NCBI GenBank assembly: GCA_946407175.1
Contig: CAMJNB010000002.1
Span: 1 to 15,476 of the forward strand
Length of the DNA: 15,476 bases
Direction of reading: 5' to 3'
From: an uncultured Selenomonadales bacterium
Lineage (GTDB): Bacteria; Bacillota_C; Negativicutes; Selenomonadales; Selenomonadaceae
This document shows, in pieces, positions 6,730 to 13,854 of this stretch (positions within the stretch are counted from its first letter, which is position 1; the number at the start of each line of letters is the position of its first letter). The position numbers and the translations under genes were made by a program. The notes below the pieces were generated by a model, which was not told where the DNA came from, made no database searches, and saw nothing but the letters and a program-made list of their open reading frames with translations.

Positions 6730-7875
6730 TTGGCGACTTCTCAAAATGCGGTAAAAACCAATTCAACTGCGGAAGGCGAAAAGAAAAGATTTTGGAACAA
6801 CGACACGGAAGCTATCATCGGCATTATGGTCGTACTTTTGATTTTGGGAACCATAAACGTATTCAGTTCGAGTTTCATCATTGCAGAGGCGGAATTTGAT
6901 TCACCGTATTTTTTTCTGAAAAGACATTTGATTAACGTAGCAATAGGATTCATAGCATTCGGAATTTGTTTCAAGGTAGATTATCACAGATGGCGCGGGT
7001 TAATGCCGTTCATACTTTTATTTACGCTGATATCACTGCTGTTGGTGCTTATAATAGGTCCGACGGTAAACGGTGCGCGACGATGGTTGCCATTAGGCGT
7101 TGCACAATTCCAACCGGCGGAAATGGCTAAGCTCGTTGCAATAATGATTATGGCGGCGTACTTGGCACTGCAGGTAAAGGCTAATCGTGAGATAAAATTT
7201 TTTACGCCGCAAATCGGCATAATCGCGGTAATGACAATTTTGACAGAGCAGGAACCGGATATGGGTACGGCGTCGATAATTTTGGGCATACCGATAATTA
7301 TGATAATCGTGTCAGGATTGGAAACAAAAAAAGTTTTAAAACTTCTCGGCGCGGTAATTGTCGGCGTAATACTTTTAATCCTGCGTCAACCGTACCGATT
7401 GGAAAGATTGAAAGTCACCTACGATCCATGGTCGGACGCGCAGAATTACGGCTATCAAACCGTTCAATCACTTTCGGCGATAGGCTCCGGCGAATTGACG
7501 GGAATGGGATTGGGCGTCGGCGTTTCAAAGTACGATTACTTACCTGAGGCTCATACGGATTTTGCCTTCGCGATTTTCTGTCAGGAAAACGGATTTTTAG
7601 GCGCGGTATTTGTATTTTTACTTTTCGCGGCACTGACGATTTACGCGGCGCGTGTCGCCGGTCGTGCACGTGACGAATACGGACAAATTTTATCAATGGG
7701 CATTATGGTTTTAATCGTCGGTCAAGCCGTTGCAAATTTGTTAATGGTCGGCGGAATGTTTCCTGTCGTCGGCGTACCGTTGCCGTTCATAAGTTACGGC
7801 GGCACGTCGCTGATTGTGACAATGGCGGCTATCGGTATTCTTGCCAATATCGGTCGGCTTGGGAATAGGGATTAG
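6730..7875 (+). CDS. ftsW: SEDS peptidoglycan glycosyltransferase, FtsW type
   Basis: Polytopic membrane enzyme that polymerises lipid II into glycan strands at the septum together with a class B PBP. 381 residues with about ten hydrophobic segments. SEDS signatures: GARRWLPLG (115-123), QPAE (128-131), EPDMGT (175-180), LPEAHTDF (271-278, the essential Asp at 277) and PFISYGGTS (352-360). FtsW is favoured over RodA by the IGSGELTGMGLG and LPEAHTDF stretches, but RodA or SpoVE cannot be excluded. TTG 6730 is preferred over GTG 6721 because GGGAGGTG lies 6 bases upstream of the TTG and itself contains the GTG. It is monocistronic and convergent with the binding-protein gene 10 bases downstream. 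The stop codon lies in a heptamer array. Confidence 0.88.
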   Translation: MATSQNAVKTNSTAEGEKKRFWNNDTEAIIGIMVVLLILGTINVFSSSFIIAEAEFDSPYFFLKRHLINVAIGFIAFGICFKVDYHRWRGLMPFILLFTLISLLLVLIIGPTVNGARRWLPLGVAQFQPAEMAKLVAIMIMAAYLALQVKANREIKFFTPQIGIIAVMTILTEQEPDMGTASIILGIPIIMIIVSGLETKKVLKLLGAVIVGVILLILRQPYRLERLKVTYDPWSDAQNYGYQTVQSLSAIGSGELTGMGLGVGVSKYDYLPEAHTDFAFAIFCQENGFLGAVFVFLLFAALTIYAARVAGRARDEYGQILSMGIMVLIVGQAVANLLMVGGMFPVVGVPLPFISYGGTSLIVTMAAIGILANIGRLGNRD

Positions 7876-7902
7876 GGGCTAGGAGTTAGGAGCTAGTCAC
7901 TA
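7861..7902. repeat. Degenerate heptamer array at the ftsW / binding-protein junction
   Basis: Six consecutive 7-base units ending in TA: GGGAATA, GGGATTA, GGGGCTA, GGAGTTA, GGAGCTA, GTCACTA. The ftsW stop TAG (7873-7875) and the stop of the convergent gene (TAA on minus, 7886-7888) are both inside it. Confidence 0.75.
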
Positions 7903-8824
7903 AATCACGTACAAATTTCACGGCGTCGGGGTAGCGCAGACCCGGACTTAACAAAAATAAATCTTGCGGCAGGTAGTACACCTGCTTATTTTTTATTGCG
8001 CCGATAGTCTGCCATGCGTCATTTTCGGCGATAGCTTTTTCCATATTCGATTTTATTTTTTCAATGTCGCCCATACTCGTGACAAAAATAATTTCGGGAT
8101 TCTGCGCGGCAAGCGTCTCCATGCTGTACGGCGCGGCGTCGGGATTATTTTCAAGCGGCGTCATACATGCGGCAACATTTTCCCAGCCGAACATTTTTAT
8201 CACGCAACCTGCAATACTGCCGTCAAGCTGTACGGTTAACCCCTGCGCGGTGCTGTGCAAAATGGCAACGCGCTTTTTTTCGTGCGGCGTACTGTCCAAA
8301 ATATTTTTTATCTTCGCGTCCATTTTATTTACAATCTCGGCACCTTTATCCGTGTTGCCGGTAACCTGCGAAAAAATTTTTACCTCGCGCTTAACGTCGT
8401 CATAAGTTTTCATATTAAGTACAAGCGTGGGAATTTGATTCTGCTCCAACACGTCAAGCAACTTTTCATTCATACCTTTGTTGAGTATCACCAAGTCCGG
8501 TGCGCAGGCTAAAAGTTTTTCCACGTCAATTTGGTAGACGTGACCAATCTCGGCAATGTCTTTCGCCCAATCCGGCGTATTGGTTTTGGACGCGGGGCGC
8601 CCCACGATATTACCGCCTACTTCGTGCAACGGTTCCAAAAATGACGCTGACGTCACGGCAATGCGTTCAGGCTTTGTCTTGAGATAAATTTTCCGCCCCG
8701 CGTCGTCCTCAACTATCGCAAAAACTTTGTCCGGTACGCTTTCAACCTTTTCAGCGCCGCAACCGGTTATAAAAAAAATTGCGGCTATCAATACCGCCAC
8801 ACTAAAAATATTTTTCAAGCTCAT
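7886..8824 (-). CDS. ABC transporter substrate-binding lipoprotein, BtuF/FepB type
   Basis: Predicted to bind an iron-siderophore, heme or corrinoid and deliver it to an ABC importer. 312 residues: lipoprotein signal with ITGC (Cys22), then the two-lobe helical-backbone fold of the periplasmic-binding 2 family. Typical elements are DDAGRKIYLKTKPERIAV (40-57), the middle stretch EKLLACAPDLVILN and the end stretch KNKQVYYLPQD. The ligand cannot be told from the sequence. No permease or ATPase gene is adjacent. Instead it lies 3 bases after the methyltransferase gene, and its ribosome binding site AGGTGA contains that gene's TGA stop, so translation is probably coupled. The 3' end lies in a heptamer repeat. 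Confidence 0.82.
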   Translation of the reverse strand: MSLKNIFSVAVLIAAIFFITGCGAEKVESVPDKVFAIVEDDAGRKIYLKTKPERIAVTSASFLEPLHEVGGNIVGRPASKTNTPDWAKDIAEIGHVYQIDVEKLLACAPDLVILNKGMNEKLLDVLEQNQIPTLVLNMKTYDDVKREVKIFSQVTGNTDKGAEIVNKMDAKIKNILDSTPHEKKRVAILHSTAQGLTVQLDGSIAGCVIKMFGWENVAACMTPLENNPDAAPYSMETLAAQNPEIIFVTSMGDIEKIKSNMEKAIAENDAWQTIGAIKNKQVYYLPQDLFLLSPGLRYPDAVKFVRDLVTSS

Positions 8825-8827
8825 TCG

Positions 8828-10417
8828 TCACCTTTCAACCATAATGTCGCGCGGAATTTTTTTGAACTCTATCTTATACCGCTGCAAAAATTCTTCTCCT
8901 ACTGCGCAACTCTCCGCAAAAATTATGTACGAATCTGCGCGGGTTCGCATTGTCGCCAAAAAGTCATAATCCAATGCGCCTAAATGAAAATAGTACGCCT
9001 CGCCCTTGTACACGCCCATAAATGCCGCGCAGTCATCGCACGCAGGCTTTTCATATTTTGTCGCAGTTTCAGTCGCCCATACATACGCGCGTACCTGTTC
9101 AATGTCTACCGCAGGATTTATTTCATCTTCTACAAAAAGCGGCTCGCCTACCTCATAATAATCAAAACTCCCGCCCGTGCCTTCTACTTTGCCGTAACCT
9201 TCTATCACGCGCCGCACTCTTTCAGCTGTTATCGTTTCGGCGTATGGCTCCATTTCTATCAAAATAAATTTCCTACTGCCGCCGTCCGCCGCATTCAAAT
9301 TTAATACCGCGTGCGCCGTCGTGCCGCTACCTGCAAATGAATCAAGCACGATTGAATTTTTGTCCGTCGCAATAGCAAATAAATTCATCAATAATTCAAT
9401 CGGTTTCGGCGTATCGAAAACATTTTTGTCATCGAAAATTTCTTGCAATAATTTTGTGCCTTTTGTCGCCGTCCCGTACTTGTCGGCATTGAACCACGAA
9501 TTGGGTACGGAGCCGAGCTGTTGCTGTTCACTCAAAAAAACTTTCAACTGCGGTTTGGTTTTGCCGGTCTTGCCAAAAATTATTCTGCCGTCTGCCAACA
9601 GTTCATAAAATTTTTCAGGCAAAACGCGCCAACATCTTCCTTGCGGCGGCAAAAATTCTTCACCTGTATTTGGATTTTTTATTTTGTAAGTCAAATTTGG
9701 TCTGATATTCGGCGCGTCAAACGGGTCAGCCTTCCAAGCGCCGCGCGGGTCATTATCGGGATTTGAAAATTTTGATTCGTCAACCGGCAACGGCAAAAAT
9801 GCAAATTCTTTTATTGAATGCCAAAAAGCCGCATTGGAATTTTTAAGCCGCCGATTTTGTTGCCGCCGCCTTTTGGCGTATGTGATAATGTATTCGTGAT
9901 TTATGCTTAAGTCTGTATCGTTTTGAAGTGACTGCCGAGATTGCCAAGGCAATGCCGTTATAAAATTCTGCGCGCCGAAAATCTCATCGCAAATCAATTT
10001 CAAGTTGGCAACTTCATTGTCATCAATGCTGATAAAAATAGCGCCGTCATCAGCAAGCAGACGCTTAAGCAGTTTTAAGCGCGGATACATCATGCAAAGC
10101 CATTTATCGTGCCGGCTGTAGTCTTCGCCTTCACGTCCGACAACTTGACCAAGCCATTTTTGAATCTGCGGGGAATTTACATTGTCATTGTAAACCCAGC
10201 CTTCATTGCCGGTGTTGTACGGCGGATCTATATAAATGCATTTAACCTTGCCTTCGTACAGCGGCAGGAGAGATTTCAGCGCAATAAGGTTATCGCCGTG
10301 AATGATTTTGTTGCCGGATGTGCCGCCGAAATTGTAACCGTGATTAAGTACGTGGTATGGAACGTGCGCGGCGTAATTTACAATTTTGTCCTTACCAAGC
10401 CAATTAAGTGTAGGCAA
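8828..10417 (-). CDS. Type III Mod-like adenine DNA methyltransferase, solitary
   Basis: Predicted N6-adenine methyltransferase (beta class: catalytic motif before the AdoMet motif). 529 residues with DPPYNT at 64-69 and FAGSGTT at 361-367. The region between is the presumed target-recognition domain. The C-terminal ~100 residues, ending in a FKKIPRDI stretch, resemble the tail of type III Mod subunits. No Res helicase/endonuclase gene is next to it, so it may be an orphan methylase or the remnant of a type III system. Start TTG 10417 is 8 bases after GGAAGGAG. It follows the unknown membrane-protein gene by 18 bases and is translationally coupled to the binding-protein gene downstream. Target sequence unknown. 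Confidence 0.87.
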   Translation of the reverse strand: MPTLNWLGKDKIVNYAAHVPYHVLNHGYNFGGTSGNKIIHGDNLIALKSLLPLYEGKVKCIYIDPPYNTGNEGWVYNDNVNSPQIQKWLGQVVGREGEDYSRHDKWLCMMYPRLKLLKRLLADDGAIFISIDDNEVANLKLICDEIFGAQNFITALPWQSRQSLQNDTDLSINHEYIITYAKRRRQQNRRLKNSNAAFWHSIKEFAFLPLPVDESKFSNPDNDPRGAWKADPFDAPNIRPNLTYKIKNPNTGEEFLPPQGRCWRVLPEKFYELLADGRIIFGKTGKTKPQLKVFLSEQQQLGSVPNSWFNADKYGTATKGTKLLQEIFDDKNVFDTPKPIELLMNLFAIATDKNSIVLDSFAGSGTTAHAVLNLNAADGGSRKFILIEMEPYAETITAERVRRVIEGYGKVEGTGGSFDYYEVGEPLFVEDEINPAVDIEQVRAYVWATETATKYEKPACDDCAAFMGVYKGEAYYFHLGALDYDFLATMRTRADSYIIFAESCAVGEEFLQRYKIEFKKIPRDIMVER

Positions 10418-10435
10418 AAAATCTACTCCTTCCGA

Positions 10436-10888
10436 TTACCAACGCAATTTTTTCTGCCAGCTCTGCAACTCGGCAGGACTAAGCGGCAAGTCAATTTCCT
10501 GCCCGTTGTCGTAGAAAAATTTAAATCTCACTTCCTTAGCGGCAGGGACACCTTTCAAACTTTCTTTCGGCAGACTGACGAACAATTTATTTTCGTGCTG
10601 AAATTGCAGTTGAGTTTGCCTGGTCGCGGCAGGAAGTTCAAATTCTTCGTCGTCAACATAAAGCACGGCTTGCGGAAGAAGTTTTGCGCTGTCGTAGCGA
10701 TAATCCCACAAATTAAGTACGCCGCCTTCCAAGTTGCCCTTGCCGTCGCGTGAAATTTGAAAATCGGTCGCCGCGTACTCTTCAAGCGTCGCAACCTGCC
10801 TGTGATCGTAGTTCCAAACATAAAACATACCGAAAGCGCCGATGCCGATAAAGACAATGCCGAACGCTATAAAAATTTTATGTAACAC
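10436..10888 (-). CDS. Unknown single-span membrane protein
   Basis: 150 residues, not recognised. It has one hydrophobic N-terminal segment (about residues 5-25, IFIAFGIVFIGIGAFGMFYVW) with no lipobox, so probably a membrane anchor. The rest is soluble, looks beta-rich, and contains acidic and Gln-rich stretches. No catalytic motif is seen. Start GTG 10888 lies 8 bases after GGAG. It sits between the zinc-finger gene (30 bases upstream) and the methyltransferase gene (18 bases downstream), apparently in one transcript, but the context gives no clear role. Confidence 0.65.
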   Translation of the reverse strand: MLHKIFIAFGIVFIGIGAFGMFYVWNYDHRQVATLEEYAATDFQISRDGKGNLEGGVLNLWDYRYDSAKLLPQAVLYVDDEEFELPAATRQTQLQFQHENKLFVSLPKESLKGVPAAKEVRFKFFYDNGQEIDLPLSPAELQSWQKKLRW

Positions 10889-10918
10889 TGATTTAACTCC
10901 AAAATTTTAAGCCAAATT

Positions 10919-11149
10919 CTACGCAGCAATTTTTTTAAAATCCACAACTACAATGTCAGTCAAAGAAAGTTTTACTTTATCGACGATTTTTTCAAGTTCG
11001 CGAATAGTTTTGCCGCTGTAAATAACTTCGTCACATTCCGAGCATTTTCTACAAGGAATGTTTCTGATAACCAAAATACATTCATCAAATTCAATTACGT
11101 CAGTTGTTTTATCGGCAAAAGTTTCTGCGCCGCATTTAACACACCTCAA
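10919..11149 (-). CDS. YgiT/MqsA-type zinc-finger protein (orphan antitoxin-like)
   Basis: 76 residues beginning MRCVKCGAE. Cys pairs C3-C6 and C36-C39, with an extra C33 in the segment IPCRKCSECDE, match the YgiT-type zinc finger found in MqsA antitoxins and in short antitoxins paired with DUF4258-type toxins. It ends after the zinc-finger unit and has no HTH domain. TTG 11149 is preferred: GGAGGAG is 8 bases upstream, whereas in-frame TTG 11155 would leave only 2 bases. No toxin gene is found on either side: upstream is a 100-base gap then fhs, downstream a membrane protein. It is therefore either orphaned or uses an unusual partner. Confidence 0.75.
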   Translation of the reverse strand: MRCVKCGAETFADKTTDVIEFDECILVIRNIPCRKCSECDEVIYSGKTIRELEKIVDKVKLSLTDIVVVDFKKIAA

Positions 11150-11190
11150 TTTCAACGCTCCTCCAATTTAGTTGGTAGCTGTTAATCGCT

Positions 11191-11252
11191 AATTCTAATT
11201 CTAATTCTAATTCTAATTCTAATTCTACATTCTTAATCCTTAATCCTTAATT
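11191..11252. repeat. AATTCT x6 hexamer array plus CTTAATC heptamer array
   Basis: Six exact AATTCT copies (11191-11226), then three CTTAATC-type heptamers (11232-11252, last one CTTAATT). They fill most of the gap between fhs and the zinc-finger gene. The fhs stop (TAG on minus, 11254-11256) abuts the heptamers. Read on the minus strand, each hexamer junction contains TAGAAT, one mismatch from a -10 box, but no suitable -35 was seen. Confidence 0.85.
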
Positions 11253-11253
11253 C

Positions 11254-12921
11254 CTAAAACAAGCCGCTGATAATGCCGTCGGGCGTGATATCGATTTTTT
11301 CAGCGGCGGGACGTTTAGGCAAGCCGGGCATAGTCATAATGTTGCCGAGTAAAACTACAACAAAGCCGGCGCCGGCGGAGATTTTAACTTCGCGAACGGT
11401 GACATTAAATTTTTTCGGTCTGCCCAATTTCTTCGCGTCGTCGGAAAGTGAATACTGAGTCTTTGCAATGCAAACGGGTAAGTTGCCGAAACCGAGCTTT
11501 TCAATTTCAGCAATTTGTTTCTGCGCGGCGGGAAGGAAGTCAACTCCTTTAGCGCCGTAAATCTTTTTGGCAACGGCGGAAATTTTATCGGCAATGCTTT
11601 CATCATCTGCGTAGGTGAAATGAAAATCTTTCGGCGCGTCGAAGACTGACTCAACTGCCAACGCTAAACCGATACCGCCGACACTGCCTTCAGCGAAAAC
11701 TTTTGAACGAGCGAACTTTACATTTTTATCCGCGCAGAAAAGTTCGACTGCCGCAACTTCCTCATCAGTGTCGGTAGGAAAATCATTCAGCGCAACTACG
11801 GCAGGAAGTCCGAAGCCTTGAACGTTTTCAATATGCTTTTCAAGATTTTCAAGCCCGCGTTTCAGCGCTTTGACATTCGGCTTGGCAAGTTCATCTTTAG
11901 TAACGCCGCCATGCATTTTCAACGCGCGAATTGTGGCAACGATAACAACGGCGTCGGGACGCAGACCGCTTAACCGGCATTTGATATCCAAAAACTTTTC
12001 AGCGCCTAAATCTGCGCCGAATCCCGCCTCCGTGACAACAACGTCGGCAAGTTTAAGCGCGTACTTAGTCGCCATGACCGAGTTACACCCATGCGCAATG
12101 TTGGCAAAGGGACCGCCGTGAATCAGAGCGGGAGTGCCTTCAAGCGTCTGCACCAAGTTAGGTTTAATCGCGTCTTTCAAAAGCAACGCCAATGAGCCGG
12201 TAACCTTTAAATCGTCGGCAGTTATCGGTGCGCCGTCGACATTGTACGCCACAATAATTTTTCCGAGCCGTGATTTTAAATCTGCAAAGTCATTTGAAAG
12301 ACAGAGTATCGCCATCATTTCTGACGCAACGGTAATGTCAAAGCCGCTTTCACGCGGTACGCCGTTCGTCTTGCCGCCTAGACCTACAATGACATTTCTC
12401 AAGGCGCGATCGTTTAAATCTAAAACTCTTTTCCATACAACGCGGCGAACGTCAATTTTCAATTCGTTGCCTTGATGCAGGTGGTTATCCAAAACTGCGG
12501 CAAGAAGATTGTGTGCGGTGGTAAGCGCGTGAAAATCGCCGGTGAAATGCAGGTTAATATCTTCCATAGGTACAACCTGCGCGTAGCCGCCGCCAGCCGC
12601 GCCGCCTTTTATGCCGAAACACGGACCGAGACTGGGTTCACGCAGTGCGACACAAACTTTTCTGCCGAGTCGGTTTAAAGCGTCGGCAAGTCCGATTGAA
12701 GTTGTAGTCTTGCCTTCACCTGCGGGAGTCGGTGTTATCGCCGTCACCAAAATTAATTTGCCGTCGTCATTATCCTTTACGCGGTTCCAAACGTCCGCGC
12801 AGATTTTAGCTTTGTACTTGCCGTAAAATTCTAAGTCGTCATCAGTCAAGCCCAACTTTGCGCCGATAGAATTTATTTTTGAGATTTTAGCTTGTTGAGC
12901 AATTTCAACGTCACTTAACAT
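11254..12921 (-). CDS. fhs: Formate-tetrahydrofolate ligase
   Basis: Joins formate to tetrahydrofolate with ATP to give 10-formyl-THF, feeding purine synthesis and, in some anaerobes, the Wood-Ljungdahl methyl branch. 555 residues, normal for the family. Signatures: P-loop [11 protein letters not shown] (64-74), [19 protein letters not shown] (about 94-112), the HFTGDFHA stretch (125-132) and the C-terminal [13 protein letters not shown] 12921 was chosen because GAGGTG lies 6 bases upstream; GTG 12930 falls inside that ribosome binding site. It follows 5-FCL by 32 bases, so two folate enzymes are probably co-transcribed. The C-terminus ends at a heptamer array. Confidence 0.97.
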   Translation of the reverse strand: MLSDVEIAQQAKISKINSIGAKLGLTDDDLEFYGKYKAKICADVWNRVKDNDDGKLILVTAITPTPAGEGKTTTSIGLADALNRLGRKVCVALREPSLGPCFGIKGGAAGGGYAQVVPMEDINLHFTGDFHALTTAHNLLAAVLDNHLHQGNELKIDVRRVVWKRVLDLNDRALRNVIVGLGGKTNGVPRESGFDITVASEMMAILCLSNDFADLKSRLGKIIVAYNVDGAPITADDLKVTGSLALLLKDAIKPNLVQTLEGTPALIHGGPFANIAHGCNSVMATKYALKLADVVVTEAGFGADLGAEKFLDIKCRLSGLRPDAVVIVATIRALKMHGGVTKDELAKPNVKALKRGLENLEKHIENVQGFGLPAVVALNDFPTDTDEEVAAVELFCADKNVKFARSKVFAEGSVGGIGLALAVESVFDAPKDFHFTYADDESIADKISAVAKKIYGAKGVDFLPAAQKQIAEIEKLGFGNLPVCIAKTQYSLSDDAKKLGRPKKFNVTVREVKISAGAGFVVVLLGNIMTMPGLPKRPAAEKIDITPDGIISGLF

Positions 12922-12936
12922 TTTAATCACCTCATT

Positions 12937-12978
12937 AGTTTTTAGCTTAGAGCTTAGAGCTTGGAGCTTGGAGCGGTT
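12937..12978. repeat. AGCTTAG/AGCTTGG heptamer array between 5-FCL and fhs
   Basis: Units AGCTTAG (12944, 12951), AGCTTGG (12958, 12965) and degenerate AGTTTTT and AGCGGTT at the edges. The 5-FCL stop (TAA on minus, 12954-12956) and its last residues SSKL are encoded by the repeat. Confidence 0.8.
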
Positions 12979-13526
12979 ATCACCATATCAACATTCACGT
13001 CAAAACTGTCAGCCGGTACGCTGTCGACAAGTTGACAATCGTACGCCAGCGCAATTTTTTTCGCATTAACCGCGCGTGCCAAAAATTTATCATAAAAGCC
13101 GCCGCCTTTGCCGAGCCTGTGTCCGTGCTTATCGAAGGCAAGACCCGGCGTTATCACGCAGTCAATTTTTTCTGCGTCAACAAATTTTCTCACGTCACTT
13201 TTAACCGTTGCAATGCCGTAAGCGCCGACTTCAAGCGAATTGAAATTCGGCAACGTCGCCGCAGTCATTTCACCCGCCGCAATGAACGGTACGGCTAAAA
13301 TTTTTTCATCTGCAAATGCCGCCGTAAAAAATTCGTGGAGCTGAATTTCGTCAGGCATTGAAAGGTATGCCATGATAATTTTCGCGTCACGGTAAACGGG
13401 TAGCGCCAAAAATTTTTGTATGACTGCGCGGCTTAAATTTAATTTTTCGTCCGGTGAAAGTTTTGCCAGCCGCGATTTTATTTCACGCCGCAATAATTTT
13501 TTTCGTGCTATGATATCCTCCGCCAT
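12954..13526 (-). CDS. 5-formyltetrahydrofolate cyclo-ligase
   Basis: Converts 5-formyl-THF to 5,10-methenyl-THF with ATP, returning a stored folate to the one-carbon pool. 190 residues, normal for the family. A basic N-terminal helix ([17 protein letters not shown]) is followed by the conserved PGLAFD (127-132) and GKGGGFYD (139-146) substrate and ATP-binding region. ATG 13526 was chosen because GAGGAA lies about 7 bases upstream; the frame is open back to 13568 but that stretch overlaps the upstream gene. It starts 13 bases after the TIGR04076-like gene and 32 bases before fhs, a sensible pairing in folate metabolism. Confidence 0.92.
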   Translation of the reverse strand: MAEDIIARKKLLRREIKSRLAKLSPDEKLNLSRAVIQKFLALPVYRDAKIIMAYLSMPDEIQLHEFFTAAFADEKILAVPFIAAGEMTAATLPNFNSLEVGAYGIATVKSDVRKFVDAEKIDCVITPGLAFDKHGHRLGKGGGFYDKFLARAVNAKKIALAYDCQLVDSVPADSFDVNVDMVITAPSSKL

Positions 13527-13539
13527 AAAAATTTCCTCA

Positions 13540-13854
13540 CTAATCGGCGTCTTCATCAAGCGTCTCAATCAGAAAGCTTACGGGACGAAAACCGTCATTG
13601 CAGGATATCATTGCGGATTTCGGATTTTTCATCCAGCCGCTGTAAAAATTTTCGGCGCCGTGCGACAGAGCCATAACAAAGGCGGACATACTCTCCCACG
13701 CACTTTCGCAAAAACCTTCGGGCCGTTGCCAGCCGTTTGCAATGAAAACCTGCCCTTCCTCAACCGTGCAAGCATTTTCAATGGGATTTTCGTAGCGGTC
13801 AATCAAATCTTGGTGACAAGTTTTTTTAATCACGGTAATTTTTATTTTTTTCAT
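13540..13854 (-). CDS. TIGR04076-like small protein
   Basis: 104 residues resembling the TIGR04076 family of unknown function: a KIKITVIKKTCHQDL start, the central EEGQVFI and RPEGFCESAW, and an ISCNDGFRPVSF end. Three Cys residues (about 11, 28, 49) plus a fourth near the end could bind a metal or be redox-active, but this is not shown. ATG 13854 is preferred over 13866 because its ATGA overlaps the TGA stop of the protease gene, a classic coupling arrangement. It precedes 5-FCL by 13 bases. Confidence 0.75.
   Translation of the reverse strand: MKKIKITVIKKTCHQDLIDRYENPIENACTVEEGQVFIANGWQRPEGFCESAWESMSAFVMALSHGAENFYSGWMKNPKSAMISCNDGFRPVSFLIETLDEDAD

Noticed and set aside
8825..8870. Cobalamin riboswitch upstream of the BtuF-type gene
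   Set aside because: The gene starts 3 bases after the methyltransferase gene, so there is no leader to hold one.
10109..10753. 214-codon plus-strand ORF across the methyltransferase and membrane-protein genes
   Set aside because: Antisense to two supported genes, spans their junction, and resembles no family.
11191..11252. CRISPR array
   Set aside because: Units are 6-7 bases with no spacers; this is a simple tandem repeat.
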